This document shows positions 35,189-43,821 of a stretch of DNA of 64,000 nt, one piece after another (within the stretch, counting starts at the first letter, position 1; every line of letters starts with the position of its first letter). The position numbers and the translations under genes are program-made. This DNA is from Chloroflexota bacterium (GTDB lineage Bacteria; Chloroflexota; Anaerolineae; Anaerolineales; Villigracilaceae), in NCBI GenBank assembly GCA_016234555.1, contig JACRBJ010000012.1, forward strand, positions 1-64,000, in the 5' to 3' direction. The notes beneath the pieces were generated by a model, which was given only the letters and a program-made list of their open reading frames with translations, searched no databases and was not told where the DNA came from.

Positions 35189-37597
35189 TTATGAAACATA
35201 GGCAGGCTTTGTCTCAGGAAACATATTGCCTAACAACCCGAAACTTGTGCGGAGGGACAGTGTGGCATTGCCGGGGTCGAGTTCATCTGCGGTCTGATAG
35301 GAAGCGATTGCGTTGGAGTAATCATTGATGCGGCGGTAGACATTACCCAGACGGTTCCAGGTGATCGCCTTGTCCCTATCCGCGGTAAAGAGCTCGATAC
35401 CGCGCTGGTACAGCAGGATGGCTTCGGCAAAGCGCCCTTTTTGGACATAAACCAGGGCAAGGTTGCTGTATGGCCATGCAAAGTTGCGATCCAGTTCGAT
35501 TGCTTTGCTGTATGACGCAATCGCGTCGTCGTATGCGCCGGTGTTCAAATAGATATTGCCCAACTCGTTCCATACATGCGCGTTCTTCGTGTCCATGGCA
35601 ATGCGGACTTCGCCATTCATGCTCACTTTCGTGACCGGTGCTTCACTTTGAACGTCATCCGCGTCGTCGTCCAGGTGGTTGACAGGCTCGGCGGCATCCT
35701 TCAAGTATTCTTCGTAGGCTGACTCGGTGATCTGTTCCTCTGCTGCGGGCGCAGGCAAAGTTTCGACGTCAGGCATGGGCAATTCCTCCGGCAGAGAAAT
35801 CTCAGCCGTTGGTTCCGCGTCGTTGACAGCGGCAGGCTCCTCCGTGGTTGTCTTCACCTCCTCGTGGCTCTCAGCCTGACTGCTCAGGTTGGTTTCTTCC
35901 GCCAATTGGGCTGCCGGCAGGTCGGTGTATGTTTCAACCACATCCAGGTTGATGGCGGATTCGCTCACTGCTGATTCTGACGAAATTTCGGAAAGTGTCG
36001 CCATGGATTCGATCTGTGCTGTAGGTTCCACAACAGGCGCCTTTAACGGCGTTCTCACCACCAACCAATCGGGAATCCGCTGTGGCGCGCATTCCGCCAC
36101 CCGCTCTTCCTCTTCGGTTGTTTCCACAACAAGACTCTGGCATTCGGTCTCAACCGGCGCTTCGGTTTCAACGGCTGCGGGTTCTGTTTCCATGACCGGC
36201 TCTTCGCTGGAAGCGGGCGCGGCGGCAGCTTCGCACGAAGTTGTTTCGCGAGCATCAGCAGATTCTGCCACAGGAGCTGTCGCTGCACTGGTTTCCATAA
36301 CCGGTTCAACTTCCTCGGTCTTTATTTCAACTTCCGCATGCGCAGTCTCGACTTCCTGTTCGGCGTTTGTTTCGCTTGAGATTTCGCTTTCCTGGGCGGT
36401 TGATTCCTCGCTCGCCACATTCAAGGTCTCGACTTCCTGTTCGGCGTTTGTTTCGTTCGAGATTTCGTTTTCCTGGGCGATTGATTCCTCGTCCACCGCA
36501 TTCAAGATATTAATCAGGAAATCAATTTCTTCCCGGTCTGTTTCGACGGTTTCCAGCGCCGCAGTTTCGGCTTCCTGAACAGTTTCTTCACCTGAGTTCG
36601 ATGCTTCAGTTTCGACAGGACCCGACTCTTGCTCCTGGCTGGCACTGAACGATTTTTGTTCAGCGTAAGCCCGTTCAACCTTTGCGATCACATTTTCGAC
36701 GATCTCGATGAGGTTGAGTTTTTCCTTCTGGAAATTCTGTGGTATTTCTTCGCCAGTGGCATCCTCGTTCTGGTCCTGTTCAACATTGACCTTGCCAACG
36801 GAAAGGACAGCTTCTTCCTGGGCGGATTCCTCTTCCACCACCATTTCCATGTTTGGCTTGAGACCCAGGGGGTTGTCGACATCTTCCGACATGGGGGCAT
36901 CCGCGATGGGCGATTCAGCTTCGGGTTGGGCGGGTTCCCCGGCAGGTTCGCTTGCGGCTTCGACTGCGGCAGGTTCAGTTTCGCTTTCCGCTATAGCCTG
37001 ATCTGCGACCATCTGTTCCAGAATCTCTTCGGGGGCGACAACGGACGTGCTGGGCGGTGTCTCGTCCAATTTGTCGGTGAAGCCGGTGTTATCTCCATCG
37101 AGCTGATCGGCTTTCTGGAAGGCAAGGAAGGCGTTTTCGTAATCGTTGAGTTTGCGATAGGCATTCCCAAGGCGATTCCAGCAGATTGCCTTGTCTTTCG
37201 TTTCGGTCAGCAGTTCGATGCTTTTCATGTACAGTGGGATGGCTTCTTCGACTCTGCCCTGGGTCACCAGGCTGAGGGCAAGGTTGCCGAGCGGCCAACC
37301 CGCTTCGGAGTCGAGCGTGACTGCCTGGCTGTAAGCCTCGATTGCCTGGTCGTAGTCTCCCTTTTTGAATTGGGCGTCACCCAGTTCAACCCAGTTTTGC
37401 GCGGTGGCGGGGTCGAGTTCTGTTGCGCGTTGATAGGCTTGCACGGCGTCGTTGGCTTGATCCTGCCGCTCGAAAATGTTCCCAAGCCGAATCCACGGGT
37501 TGATAAAGCGGTTGTTGAACTCAACATTCTTTTTCTGGTAATTCATTACGGCATCGAAGATGCCTCCAAGGTCTTTCCAAAACTCTAGTTCTGACAT
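35189..37597 (-). CDS. Tetratricopeptide-repeat protein with long acidic linker (802 aa)
   Basis: Five N-terminal TPR-type units (about 1-185), then about 470 residues of Glu/Ala/Thr/Val-rich, strongly acidic, repetitive linker (with copies of 'NAEQEVET' and 'SEESTAQESEIS'-like strings), then a C-terminal TPR block (about 680-790). No signal peptide or membrane helix. The linker looks intrinsically disordered and internally duplicated. The ribosome-binding site GGAGG is clear. Together with its neighbours it forms a three-gene TPR series downstream of the NTPase. Confidence 0.85.
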   Translation of the reverse strand: MSELEFWKDLGGIFDAVMNYQKKNVEFNNRFINPWIRLGNIFERQDQANDAVQAYQRATELDPATAQNWVELGDAQFKKGDYDQAIEAYSQAVTLDSEAGWPLGNLALSLVTQGRVEEAIPLYMKSIELLTETKDKAICWNRLGNAYRKLNDYENAFLAFQKADQLDGDNTGFTDKLDETPPSTSVVAPEEILEQMVADQAIAESETEPAAVEAASEPAGEPAQPEAESPIADAPMSEDVDNPLGLKPNMEMVVEEESAQEEAVLSVGKVNVEQDQNEDATGEEIPQNFQKEKLNLIEIVENVIAKVERAYAEQKSFSASQEQESGPVETEASNSGEETVQEAETAALETVETDREEIDFLINILNAVDEESIAQENEISNETNAEQEVETLNVASEESTAQESEISSETNAEQEVETAHAEVEIKTEEVEPVMETSAATAPVAESADARETTSCEAAAAPASSEEPVMETEPAAVETEAPVETECQSLVVETTEEEERVAECAPQRIPDWLVVRTPLKAPVVEPTAQIESMATLSEISSESAVSESAINLDVVETYTDLPAAQLAEETNLSSQAESHEEVKTTTEEPAAVNDAEPTAEISLPEELPMPDVETLPAPAAEEQITESAYEEYLKDAAEPVNHLDDDADDVQSEAPVTKVSMNGEVRIAMDTKNAHVWNELGNIYLNTGAYDDAIASYSKAIELDRNFAWPYSNLALVYVQKGRFAEAILLYQRGIELFTADRDKAITWNRLGNVYRRINDYSNAIASYQTADELDPGNATLSLRTSFGLLGNMFPETKPAYVS

Positions 37598-37629
37598 TTT
37601 TACCTCCGGTTAAACATGATTGTCTTTGA

Positions 37630-40371
37630 TTAGTTTGCGTAACAGTTGCCCAATAAACTGAAACGTGTGCGCGTGAGCAGGTCCATTTTCTCGTTTGAAA
37701 GCGCGACCGCGGTCCGATATGCCTTTCGCGCATTGTCTTCGTCATTCATTTTGCGATAGACGTTGCCCAGGCGATTCCAGGTTACAGCCTTGTCTTTTGC
37801 GCCGCTGAACAGCTCGATGCTTTTCAGGTAGACGGATACCGCTTCCTGGTATTCCCCTTGAAAAACAAGAGCCATGGCAAGATTGCTGTGCGCCCAACCC
37901 GAAGCGGGGTCGATTTCGATGGAATTGGCGTACGCCTCCGCTGATTCCTTGTACGACCCGGACTTGAAGAATAGATTGCCAAGCTCCAGCCATACCTGAG
38001 CGCTGCGTGAATTGGTTTTCAGGCTGGTGATTTCCGTGTTGTCGCGACGCCCGGCATTCTGGGGGTCCAGTTCGTCCGCTTTCTGGTAGGCGGTAAGCGC
38101 ATTGTCGTATTCACTCAGGTGGCGGTATATGTTCCCAAGATTATTCCATGCCACCGCCTTTTCCTCGTTCTTTTTCAACAGGCTGGTACTCTTTTGATAC
38201 AGAAGGACGGCTTCCGCATATTTGCCCAGATTGAGATATGTGTGGGCAAGGTTGACGTAGGGCCAGCCGAAGGAACGATCCAATTCGATGGCTTTGTTGT
38301 ACGCGCTGATTGCCAATTCGTATTCCCTGTTCTGGAAGTGTATGTTTCCTTTTTTGTTCCAGACTTCGGGATCCCTGCTTTCGGCGATCTCCTCCTTGTT
38401 TTCAAAGGGATCCTTGGGAAACGATTCCTCTGAAAAGCCCAGTGAAGATACAGCCTGATGCGTTGGACATGCACTTGCCAAATCTTGTGTATTCATAGGC
38501 TCCTCTTGTGGTTTTTTGTTTTTGGCCGTCCGCCCGTCTGTGGCGGCGGACATTTCATCCTTCCAGAAAAAGGCCTCCGGAAAGGTTGTTGACATGGTTT
38601 CAATCTGTTCCTGCGCCTCGGGTTGAAAGATCCATGCGGGACCGTTCATCCCCTTGCTGGTCGTTTCGATGACCTCGGGCGACTCCTCCATCTCGGCGGA
38701 TGTCTGGTCCTGCGGGGCAGGGGAGGTCGCCGGGTGGGTTTCAACTACGGTGTCAGGTGCTGGGGATGGTGGGCATGATATGAGTTCCTTTACAACGGGA
38801 GGGGGCGATCCCTTTAGTTTGTCTATGGTTTGGTAAGCCTGCATCGCATTATCGTAGTCATTGATTGCGCGATAGAAATTCGCAAGGCGGTCCCATGCCT
38901 CGATTTTGTCGCTGTCATCGGTGAAGATTTGCAGGCTCTTCCTGCACGCTTCGATTGCGTCCAAATACATCCCCTGGCGGGCATAGGCAATCGCCAGGTT
39001 GCTGTATGCCCAGCCAAAGGAGCCGTCAATCTCGATGGACTTCAGGAAGGCGTGCATGGCTTCTTCAAAGGAATTGGTCTTTAACAGGACCAATCCAAGC
39101 TCGTTCCAGACTTTGTAGTTCTGAGGATTCATGGCAAGCACACGCTGATATGTCTTGATTGCGTCGCGATGGCGTCCCTGACGGGAATATATGTCTGCAA
39201 GACGCAGCCAGGGAGCGGTCAGGTCCTTGTTCAGTTCCGTGGCTTTTTGATAGGCAGTGATGGCGTCCAGGTCGCGCCCGGTGCTGGCGTAAACGTCGCC
39301 AAGTCCGGCCCAGGGCTGGGCAAGCAGGGGGGCGTATTCGATCGCCTTTCGAAATGCGGCAATGGAATCGTCGGTGTAGCCAATTCGATAATAGACTGTG
39401 CCAAGACCGTTCCACGCGATGGGATCCCTGGGGTTATGCTGCAGGGTCTTTTGGAATGCGAATGTGGCTTCGTCGTTACGCATGATTTTCAAACATAAAT
39501 TGCCAAGATTGTTCCAGACAAAAAGCTGGTCAGGGGCAATCTTGATCGCTTGTTTATAGGCTTCAATGGCTTCGTTGTTTTTTCCCTGTGCAAATTTTAC
39601 GAGGGCAATGGCATTAAAGCATTCGGACTCGAACCAACTGTCCTCCATCTGGACGGCAGCTTTGATTGCATCCTCCAGCAGTTCGACTGATTTCTCATGA
39701 TTGCCTTTGCGCCAGTTGAGGATGCCCAGTGTGAGCAGCATTTTCGCGCGTGTGGATGTGGATTCAGCCTTTTGTGGCAGGCCGGTCAGGACGGACTCGC
39801 GCAGGTTGATCTTTTCTTCCGTATCTTCGAAGGGATCGGCATATTCGCCCACACCCTGCCACACGGATTCGATTGCATCCTGCAAAATGTGCTCTGAACT
39901 TGGCATGTCGGGAAGTTCGATGACACGCTGCCGGCATTCCCAGATTTCAGGCGCGTTACGTGCCAGGTCAACAAGCCCATTGGCGGTGATCCAGACCACC
40001 AAACGGATGTTCCTTTGAGTCAGGATATCCTTGTGGGTGCCAAGTTTGGCAAGCATGTTCCTTTGTTTGGGGTCTGCGCCGTGAATGAAAAATACTTGGT
40101 CCCTGGTTGCCTGGTGCTTCAGCAGCAGCGAAGCAATCCGGGTATCTGGTAATTCGCCCGTTGCAATGTGGGCAACCTTTTGCCCTTGTTCGTTCAAATA
40201 TTCCTCGAGCACAGCTTCAGCGTCGGTGCGAACACATTCCGCGTTGCTGACAACCAGAAGAACGGAATAGCGGTTCCACTTTATGGCAAGGTTGAGCTCT
40301 TCCATGATGCTCTCAACCTGCTCGTCGAATGATTCGACCCGCGGCTGCTGAACTGCGTCGGGGATTGTCAT
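37630..40371 (-). CDS. TPR protein with N-terminal P-loop-less ATPase-like domain (913 aa)
   Basis: The start at ATG 40371 overlaps the NTPase stop (ATGA) and follows GAGGAAG. Residues about 1-160 form an alpha/beta domain ('NRYSVLLVVSNAECVRTD', 'NIRLVVWITANGLVDLAR', 'APEIWECRQRVIEL') that matches the N-terminus of the 446-aa protein at 45961-47301 but has no Walker A. About 9 TPRs follow (about 190-530), then a Pro/Ser linker and a second block of about 6 TPRs. It is likely the structural or target-binding partner of the coupled NTPase. Confidence 0.85.
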   Translation of the reverse strand: MTIPDAVQQPRVESFDEQVESIMEELNLAIKWNRYSVLLVVSNAECVRTDAEAVLEEYLNEQGQKVAHIATGELPDTRIASLLLKHQATRDQVFFIHGADPKQRNMLAKLGTHKDILTQRNIRLVVWITANGLVDLARNAPEIWECRQRVIELPDMPSSEHILQDAIESVWQGVGEYADPFEDTEEKINLRESVLTGLPQKAESTSTRAKMLLTLGILNWRKGNHEKSVELLEDAIKAAVQMEDSWFESECFNAIALVKFAQGKNNEAIEAYKQAIKIAPDQLFVWNNLGNLCLKIMRNDEATFAFQKTLQHNPRDPIAWNGLGTVYYRIGYTDDSIAAFRKAIEYAPLLAQPWAGLGDVYASTGRDLDAITAYQKATELNKDLTAPWLRLADIYSRQGRHRDAIKTYQRVLAMNPQNYKVWNELGLVLLKTNSFEEAMHAFLKSIEIDGSFGWAYSNLAIAYARQGMYLDAIEACRKSLQIFTDDSDKIEAWDRLANFYRAINDYDNAMQAYQTIDKLKGSPPPVVKELISCPPSPAPDTVVETHPATSPAPQDQTSAEMEESPEVIETTSKGMNGPAWIFQPEAQEQIETMSTTFPEAFFWKDEMSAATDGRTAKNKKPQEEPMNTQDLASACPTHQAVSSLGFSEESFPKDPFENKEEIAESRDPEVWNKKGNIHFQNREYELAISAYNKAIELDRSFGWPYVNLAHTYLNLGKYAEAVLLYQKSTSLLKKNEEKAVAWNNLGNIYRHLSEYDNALTAYQKADELDPQNAGRRDNTEITSLKTNSRSAQVWLELGNLFFKSGSYKESAEAYANSIEIDPASGWAHSNLAMALVFQGEYQEAVSVYLKSIELFSGAKDKAVTWNRLGNVYRKMNDEDNARKAYRTAVALSNEKMDLLTRTRFSLLGNCYAN

Positions 40372-41624
40372 AACATCTTCCTCAAAACCGGATGAATGTC
40401 GCACCAGTTTTCCTGGTCGCGGTATTCAAGTATGGCGAGTAATTGCAACAGGGGTGTGAGGCGGTCGCTGTATTCGAGCTTCCTGCTCTCGTGGACCTTT
40501 CGTATGAGTTTGAGGTCCTCTTTGTCCAAAATGCGACGGTATTCGTTGCGGATTTCGGATGCCGCCCATTCGACATCTTCGGACTCGAGTTGTGTGGCTT
40601 TTCGCCGTCTGGCTCGTCCAATGGCTGTGCGGACGATGCGCGCCAATTCCCGAAAAACTCCGCCGCTATAGGTGATGGCGTCATCGAGCGCGGTCGGGTT
40701 GATCAATGAAGGGTTTACGCGGACATTCACAAATTTTTCGAGGGTGCGATAGCCTTCCTGCAAATGGTGATCGGTGTCGCTGGCGGTATGCAGGTTGATG
40801 TTGGGCAGAAAGAGCGCCTGGTCGCGGATGGAATCGAATTCCTTGCTGTAAAAGAGCGCGCTCGAAACGGTGTATACAATGGCGCAGTTGGGCTGCATCA
40901 TGATCTCGCGGCGGTCATGGAAGATTGCGCGTGCGCGTTCCAGATCGGGCTTGTCCATGTCGTCTATCAGAACCAGCGGGATACGGCGTTCCTGGTTGTA
41001 GATGGTTGCGGCTATGTGGTTGATGATGGCGATCAGTCCGGTGATGTCGGTCTCGACGATCTGGCGCAGTTCGACGCGTGTGGCAGGTTCGAGTTTCATC
41101 TTCAACCCGGCGTTTGCAAAGAAGGCATCGATCGAGGCGCCCAATTCAATGTCAGAGACTCGACCGTCCAGGATGGTGGATATTTGTTTTTCCACCTTGC
41201 CCTTCCAGCCGTTTAATTCCTTGAGCAGTTGTTCAGGGAGTTCGCCGCCCCTCTTGCGGTACTCGCGGAACAAACGGCTTCCAATGGCAAGCAGTACATC
41301 CCGGAAATCGAGGTCGATGATGTCGGTTTCCTCACGTATGCTAAAGTTGACCGGCCAGTATTTTTTTTGGATGTTGCTGTTGCTTAGAAGATGCTGTAAT
41401 TCCGTGGACTTTCCACAGCCGCGATGTCCTGAAAAGAAGAATTTTGGCGGGCGGTAGAATGGAGCAAGCAGGGCATCGACCAGTTCGTTGATCGGATTCC
41501 CCGGGCGGTTAATATAGAACGGGTTTGCCCTTCCATTTGCGGCGGGTTTGAGCGGCAGGTCCAGCTCAAAGTTGAGCCATGCCCTGTCGAAATCCGTTGC
41601 CTTTTGATAATCGAAACTGTTCAT
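40368..41624 (-). CDS. P-loop NTPase (AAA/STAND-like)
   Basis: 418 aa. Walker A 'GHRGCGKST' (residues 66-74), Walker B 'RIPLVLIDDMDKPD', and a putative sensor stretch 'NCAIVYTVSSALFYSKEF'. A helical and winged-helix-like C-terminus ('ELARIVRTAIGRARRRK', 'EDVEWAASEIRNEYRRIL') follows. The layout resembles AAA_16/STAND-type switch ATPases, but TPR sensors are encoded in the next gene rather than fused. The translational overlap implies a complex. It could sense a signal via the TPR partner. The effector is not evident. Confidence 0.82.
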   Translation of the reverse strand: MNSFDYQKATDFDRAWLNFELDLPLKPAANGRANPFYINRPGNPINELVDALLAPFYRPPKFFFSGHRGCGKSTELQHLLSNSNIQKKYWPVNFSIREETDIIDLDFRDVLLAIGSRLFREYRKRGGELPEQLLKELNGWKGKVEKQISTILDGRVSDIELGASIDAFFANAGLKMKLEPATRVELRQIVETDITGLIAIINHIAATIYNQERRIPLVLIDDMDKPDLERARAIFHDRREIMMQPNCAIVYTVSSALFYSKEFDSIRDQALFLPNINLHTASDTDHHLQEGYRTLEKFVNVRVNPSLINPTALDDAITYSGGVFRELARIVRTAIGRARRRKATQLESEDVEWAASEIRNEYRRILDKEDLKLIRKVHESRKLEYSDRLTPLLQLLAILEYRDQENWCDIHPVLRKML

Positions 41625-41733
41625 TATGCCTCTGCGTGTAATTTGAAAATATTCTACGGATTATCGGTTTAAACGGTTAGCCATAAACCTTGCTATTTTG
41701 GCGGAAACTATTGACCGTTGTCTATTATTGTGG

Positions 41734-41751
41734 ATGGTCAGGATTGACCAT
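41734..41751. repeat. Inverted repeat upstream of the NTPase gene
   Basis: ATGGTCA/TGACCAT around GGAT in the 162-base gap between the second response regulator and the NTPase. It may be a regulator site or a weak terminator. Confidence 0.35.
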
Positions 41752-41786
41752 ATAAAAAATGCCATTATTTCTGGAGACAGGTCCGA

Positions 41787-42440
41787 TCAATTGGGCGACA
41801 TCGCCAGACCCTCACGCAGCGCATATAATGCCGCCTGTGTCCGGTTCGAGAGATGAAGCTTATTCAGGATGCTGCTGACATATTTGGCGATGGTGCGTTC
41901 GTTGACCACCATCTCAAGCGCGATTTCCTGATTGCTTAATCCGCGTGCGATCAATTTCAGGGTTTCCATTTCCCTTTTCGTAAGGTGTTCGTTCGGCGGA
42001 TTGTCGCCGATTTCCGGCCTTTCGAAATCGGTGATGACCTTCATCGCAATTGCAGGTTGCAGGGATGCGTGTCCGCGGGCGACCTCACGGATGGACTGCA
42101 ATAACTGGGCGCGGGGAGTATCTTTTAGTAAATAGCCGAGCGCGCCGCTTTTGATGGCTTGGTACACTTGATTGCTGTGCGCGAAGCTGGAGAGGACAAG
42201 GATGCGGAAATTGGGTGAAATTTCCTTCAACTTCGGGATGGTGGTCAGCCCATCTTGTAGCGGCATGACCATGTCCAGGAGAATTACATCCGGTTTTGTC
42301 TTGCGGGCAAGTTGAACCGCCTGGACGCCATTTTCTGCCTCTCCTACAACTTCCATGTCAGGTTGTAATGAAAGTATGGCGACCATTCCTTCACGAACAA
42401 TGTGCTGGTCTTCAACGACGAGGATGCGAAGTTTATTCAT
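41787..42440 (-). CDS. NarL/LuxR-type response regulator, copy 2
   Basis: 217 aa from ATG 42440; upstream in-frame codons run into the mraZ-like gene and are not credible. Receiver domain with 'ILVVEDQ', phospho-acceptor in 'DVILLDMVMP', 'VLSSFA' and 'LLKDTPR'. C-terminal LuxR HTH 'LTKREMETLKLIARGLSNQEIALEM ... ERTIAKYVSSILNKL'. It has the same length and strongly similar sequence to the regulator at 43168-43821, so it is a duplicate. It lies 28 bases after the mraZ-like gene. Confidence 0.92.
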   Translation of the reverse strand: MNKLRILVVEDQHIVREGMVAILSLQPDMEVVGEAENGVQAVQLARKTKPDVILLDMVMPLQDGLTTIPKLKEISPNFRILVLSSFAHSNQVYQAIKSGALGYLLKDTPRAQLLQSIREVARGHASLQPAIAMKVITDFERPEIGDNPPNEHLTKREMETLKLIARGLSNQEIALEMVVNERTIAKYVSSILNKLHLSNRTQAALYALREGLAMSPN

Positions 42441-42468
42441 GACTGCCTTTGTGGATTTGGTATATTTT

Positions 42469-42906
42469 CTAGGTGAGCGAAATCGTGAGCGAAGAGAAGC
42501 GTTGCGCGTTTGCCTGCACATCCTGTATCTCGGATTGCTGTTGTTGCCACAAGTCGGATGACCATACTTCGACGTACTCGCCCTGACCGACGACAACGAC
42601 GTTCGATTCAAGGTTTGCATACGTCAGCAAATCCTGCGGCAGGCTGATCGTTTCGTTTTCTGAGGTTTCGACGTAGTTTGCCTTGCCGAGGAACATGCGC
42701 AACAGCAGGCGAACAAGCGGGTCTGCGATATTCAATGCCGTAAGCCGCGAATAGATCCCTTGAAACGTGTCGGGCGTCATGATCAATATGTTTTGGTCGA
42801 AGCCTTGTGTAAGGTATACTCCGCTCGAGATCAACTTTTTCCAGCCAGGGCGGATGGACAGGTGGTTTGAATTTATCAATCGGGTGAGGTAATGTCCAAG
42901 GAACAA
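42469..42906 (-). CDS. Divergent stand-alone MraZ-like protein
   Basis: 145 aa from TTG 42906, preceded by GGAG at 7-base spacing. Starting here gives MFLGHYLTRL, the exact MraZ N-terminal pattern, and the family's length (E. coli MraZ 152). The tandem AbrB-like halves are recognisable: 'LSIRPGWKKLI', 'DPLVRLLLRMFLGKA' (DxxxR kept), 'ISLPQDLLTYANL', 'VVVVGQGEYVEVWSSDLW'. The KGR/GR DNA-contact motifs (LDSKGRL, DGAGR) are lost in both halves (INSNHL, SENETI). It lies between two response regulators, far from any division cluster. Confidence 0.8.
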   Translation of the reverse strand: MFLGHYLTRLINSNHLSIRPGWKKLISSGVYLTQGFDQNILIMTPDTFQGIYSRLTALNIADPLVRLLLRMFLGKANYVETSENETISLPQDLLTYANLESNVVVVGQGEYVEVWSSDLWQQQQSEIQDVQANAQRFSSLTISLT

Positions 42907-42951
42907 TTTAAGTCTCCAAAAAAGGTTACAGGTCCAAGTCATACTGATGCT

Positions 42952-42957
42952 ATTATA
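42952..42957 (-). promoter_or_regulatory. -10 element upstream of the mraZ-like gene
   Basis: Minus strand TATAAT, 45 bases before the TTG start. The -35 match is weak. It supports separate transcription of mraZ-like plus regulator 2 after the terminator at 43102-43138. Confidence 0.45.
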
Positions 42958-43101
42958 GGAAGGGTATGGTTTTTCCAAAATGTACAAAGCTGGTGTTTCA
43001 AAAGGGGGGAAAATGTGTGCTTGAAAATCGCAAATGGATATAAATGACCATCTCGATTTGTGCACACATGGTCGCAGGAATGCCCTGACGGAAAGCGATT
43101 A

Positions 43102-43138
43102 AATAAAAAATCCCCGCCCTTGTGGATAAGGCGCGGGG
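43102..43138 (-). terminator. Terminator after response regulator 1
   Basis: Minus strand CCCCGC ... GCGGGG hairpin with an inner CCTT/AAGG extension, followed by ATTTTTTATTT, 30 bases after the regulator stop. Confidence 0.8.
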
Positions 43139-43167
43139 GTTGGGTGGTGAAGATTTTGGGAACAATT

Positions 43168-43821
43168 CTATTTTTGGGGTTCGGTAAGCCCTTTGTTGAT
43201 TGCATATAACGCGGCTTGTGTGCGGTTGGCTAAGTGAAGCTTTTCCAAAATGCTGCTTACATATTTGGCGACAGTTCGTTCATGCACAACCATTGTGGCC
43301 GCAATCTCCTGATTGCTTAAGCCGCGGGCGATTAATCTCAAAGTTTCGTGCTCGCGCGGCGTCAGCGGGTCCGCGGTATACATAAGTTCAGCAGGATGTT
43401 CAATTTCATGGATTACCTTCATTGCGATGGTGGGTTGAATGGATGCCTGTCCATTTGCGACATCGCGGATGGATTGAAGGAGCTGGTCTCTTCTTGCATC
43501 CTTTAAAAGGAAACCCAATGCGCCGGCTCTGATGGTTTGATAGACCAGGTCGCTTTCTGCAAAACTGGTCAGGACCAAAATCCGTGAATTGGGTGATACT
43601 TCTTTGAGCTTTGGTATTGCTTCAAGCCCGTTCATTTTTGGCATCCGCATATCCAATAAAACGACGTCGGGTTTGGTTTGACGGGCAATTTCGACGGCCC
43701 TCTCGCCATCCTCCGCCTCGCCAACAACCTTCATGTCAGACTGGAATGAGAGAATGGCAACCACGCCATCCCGCACCACACTTTCATCTTCTGCAACAAG
43801 AATGCGTATCGCTTTCATCAT
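43168..43821 (-). CDS. NarL/LuxR-type response regulator, copy 1
   Basis: 217 aa. The receiver domain ('ILVAEDE', phospho-Asp in 'DVVLLDMRMP', 'LTSFAES', 'LLKDARR') precedes the LuxR HTH 'LTPREHETLRLIARGLSNQEIAATM'. Its ATG overlaps the kinase stop (ATGA), so it is the cognate partner of the 712-aa kinase. It is near-paralogous to copy 2 downstream, which probably shares the kinase. Confidence 0.93.
   Translation of the reverse strand: MMKAIRILVAEDESVVRDGVVAILSFQSDMKVVGEAEDGERAVEIARQTKPDVVLLDMRMPKMNGLEAIPKLKEVSPNSRILVLTSFAESDLVYQTIRAGALGFLLKDARRDQLLQSIRDVANGQASIQPTIAMKVIHEIEHPAELMYTADPLTPREHETLRLIARGLSNQEIAATMVVHERTVAKYVSSILEKLHLANRTQAALYAINKGLTEPQK

Noticed and set aside
36629..37588. Plus-strand 319-aa open frame opposite the 802-aa TPR gene
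   Set aside because: Antisense to clear TPR coding sequence and rich in Phe/Val/Asp as expected from complementing Glu/Lys codons.
42469..43065. A 198-aa protein starting at 43065 instead of the 145-aa MraZ-like protein
   Set aside because: The extra 53 residues lie upstream of a TATAAT and have no conserved character, while the TTG at 42906 has a good ribosome-binding site and gives the family N-terminus.
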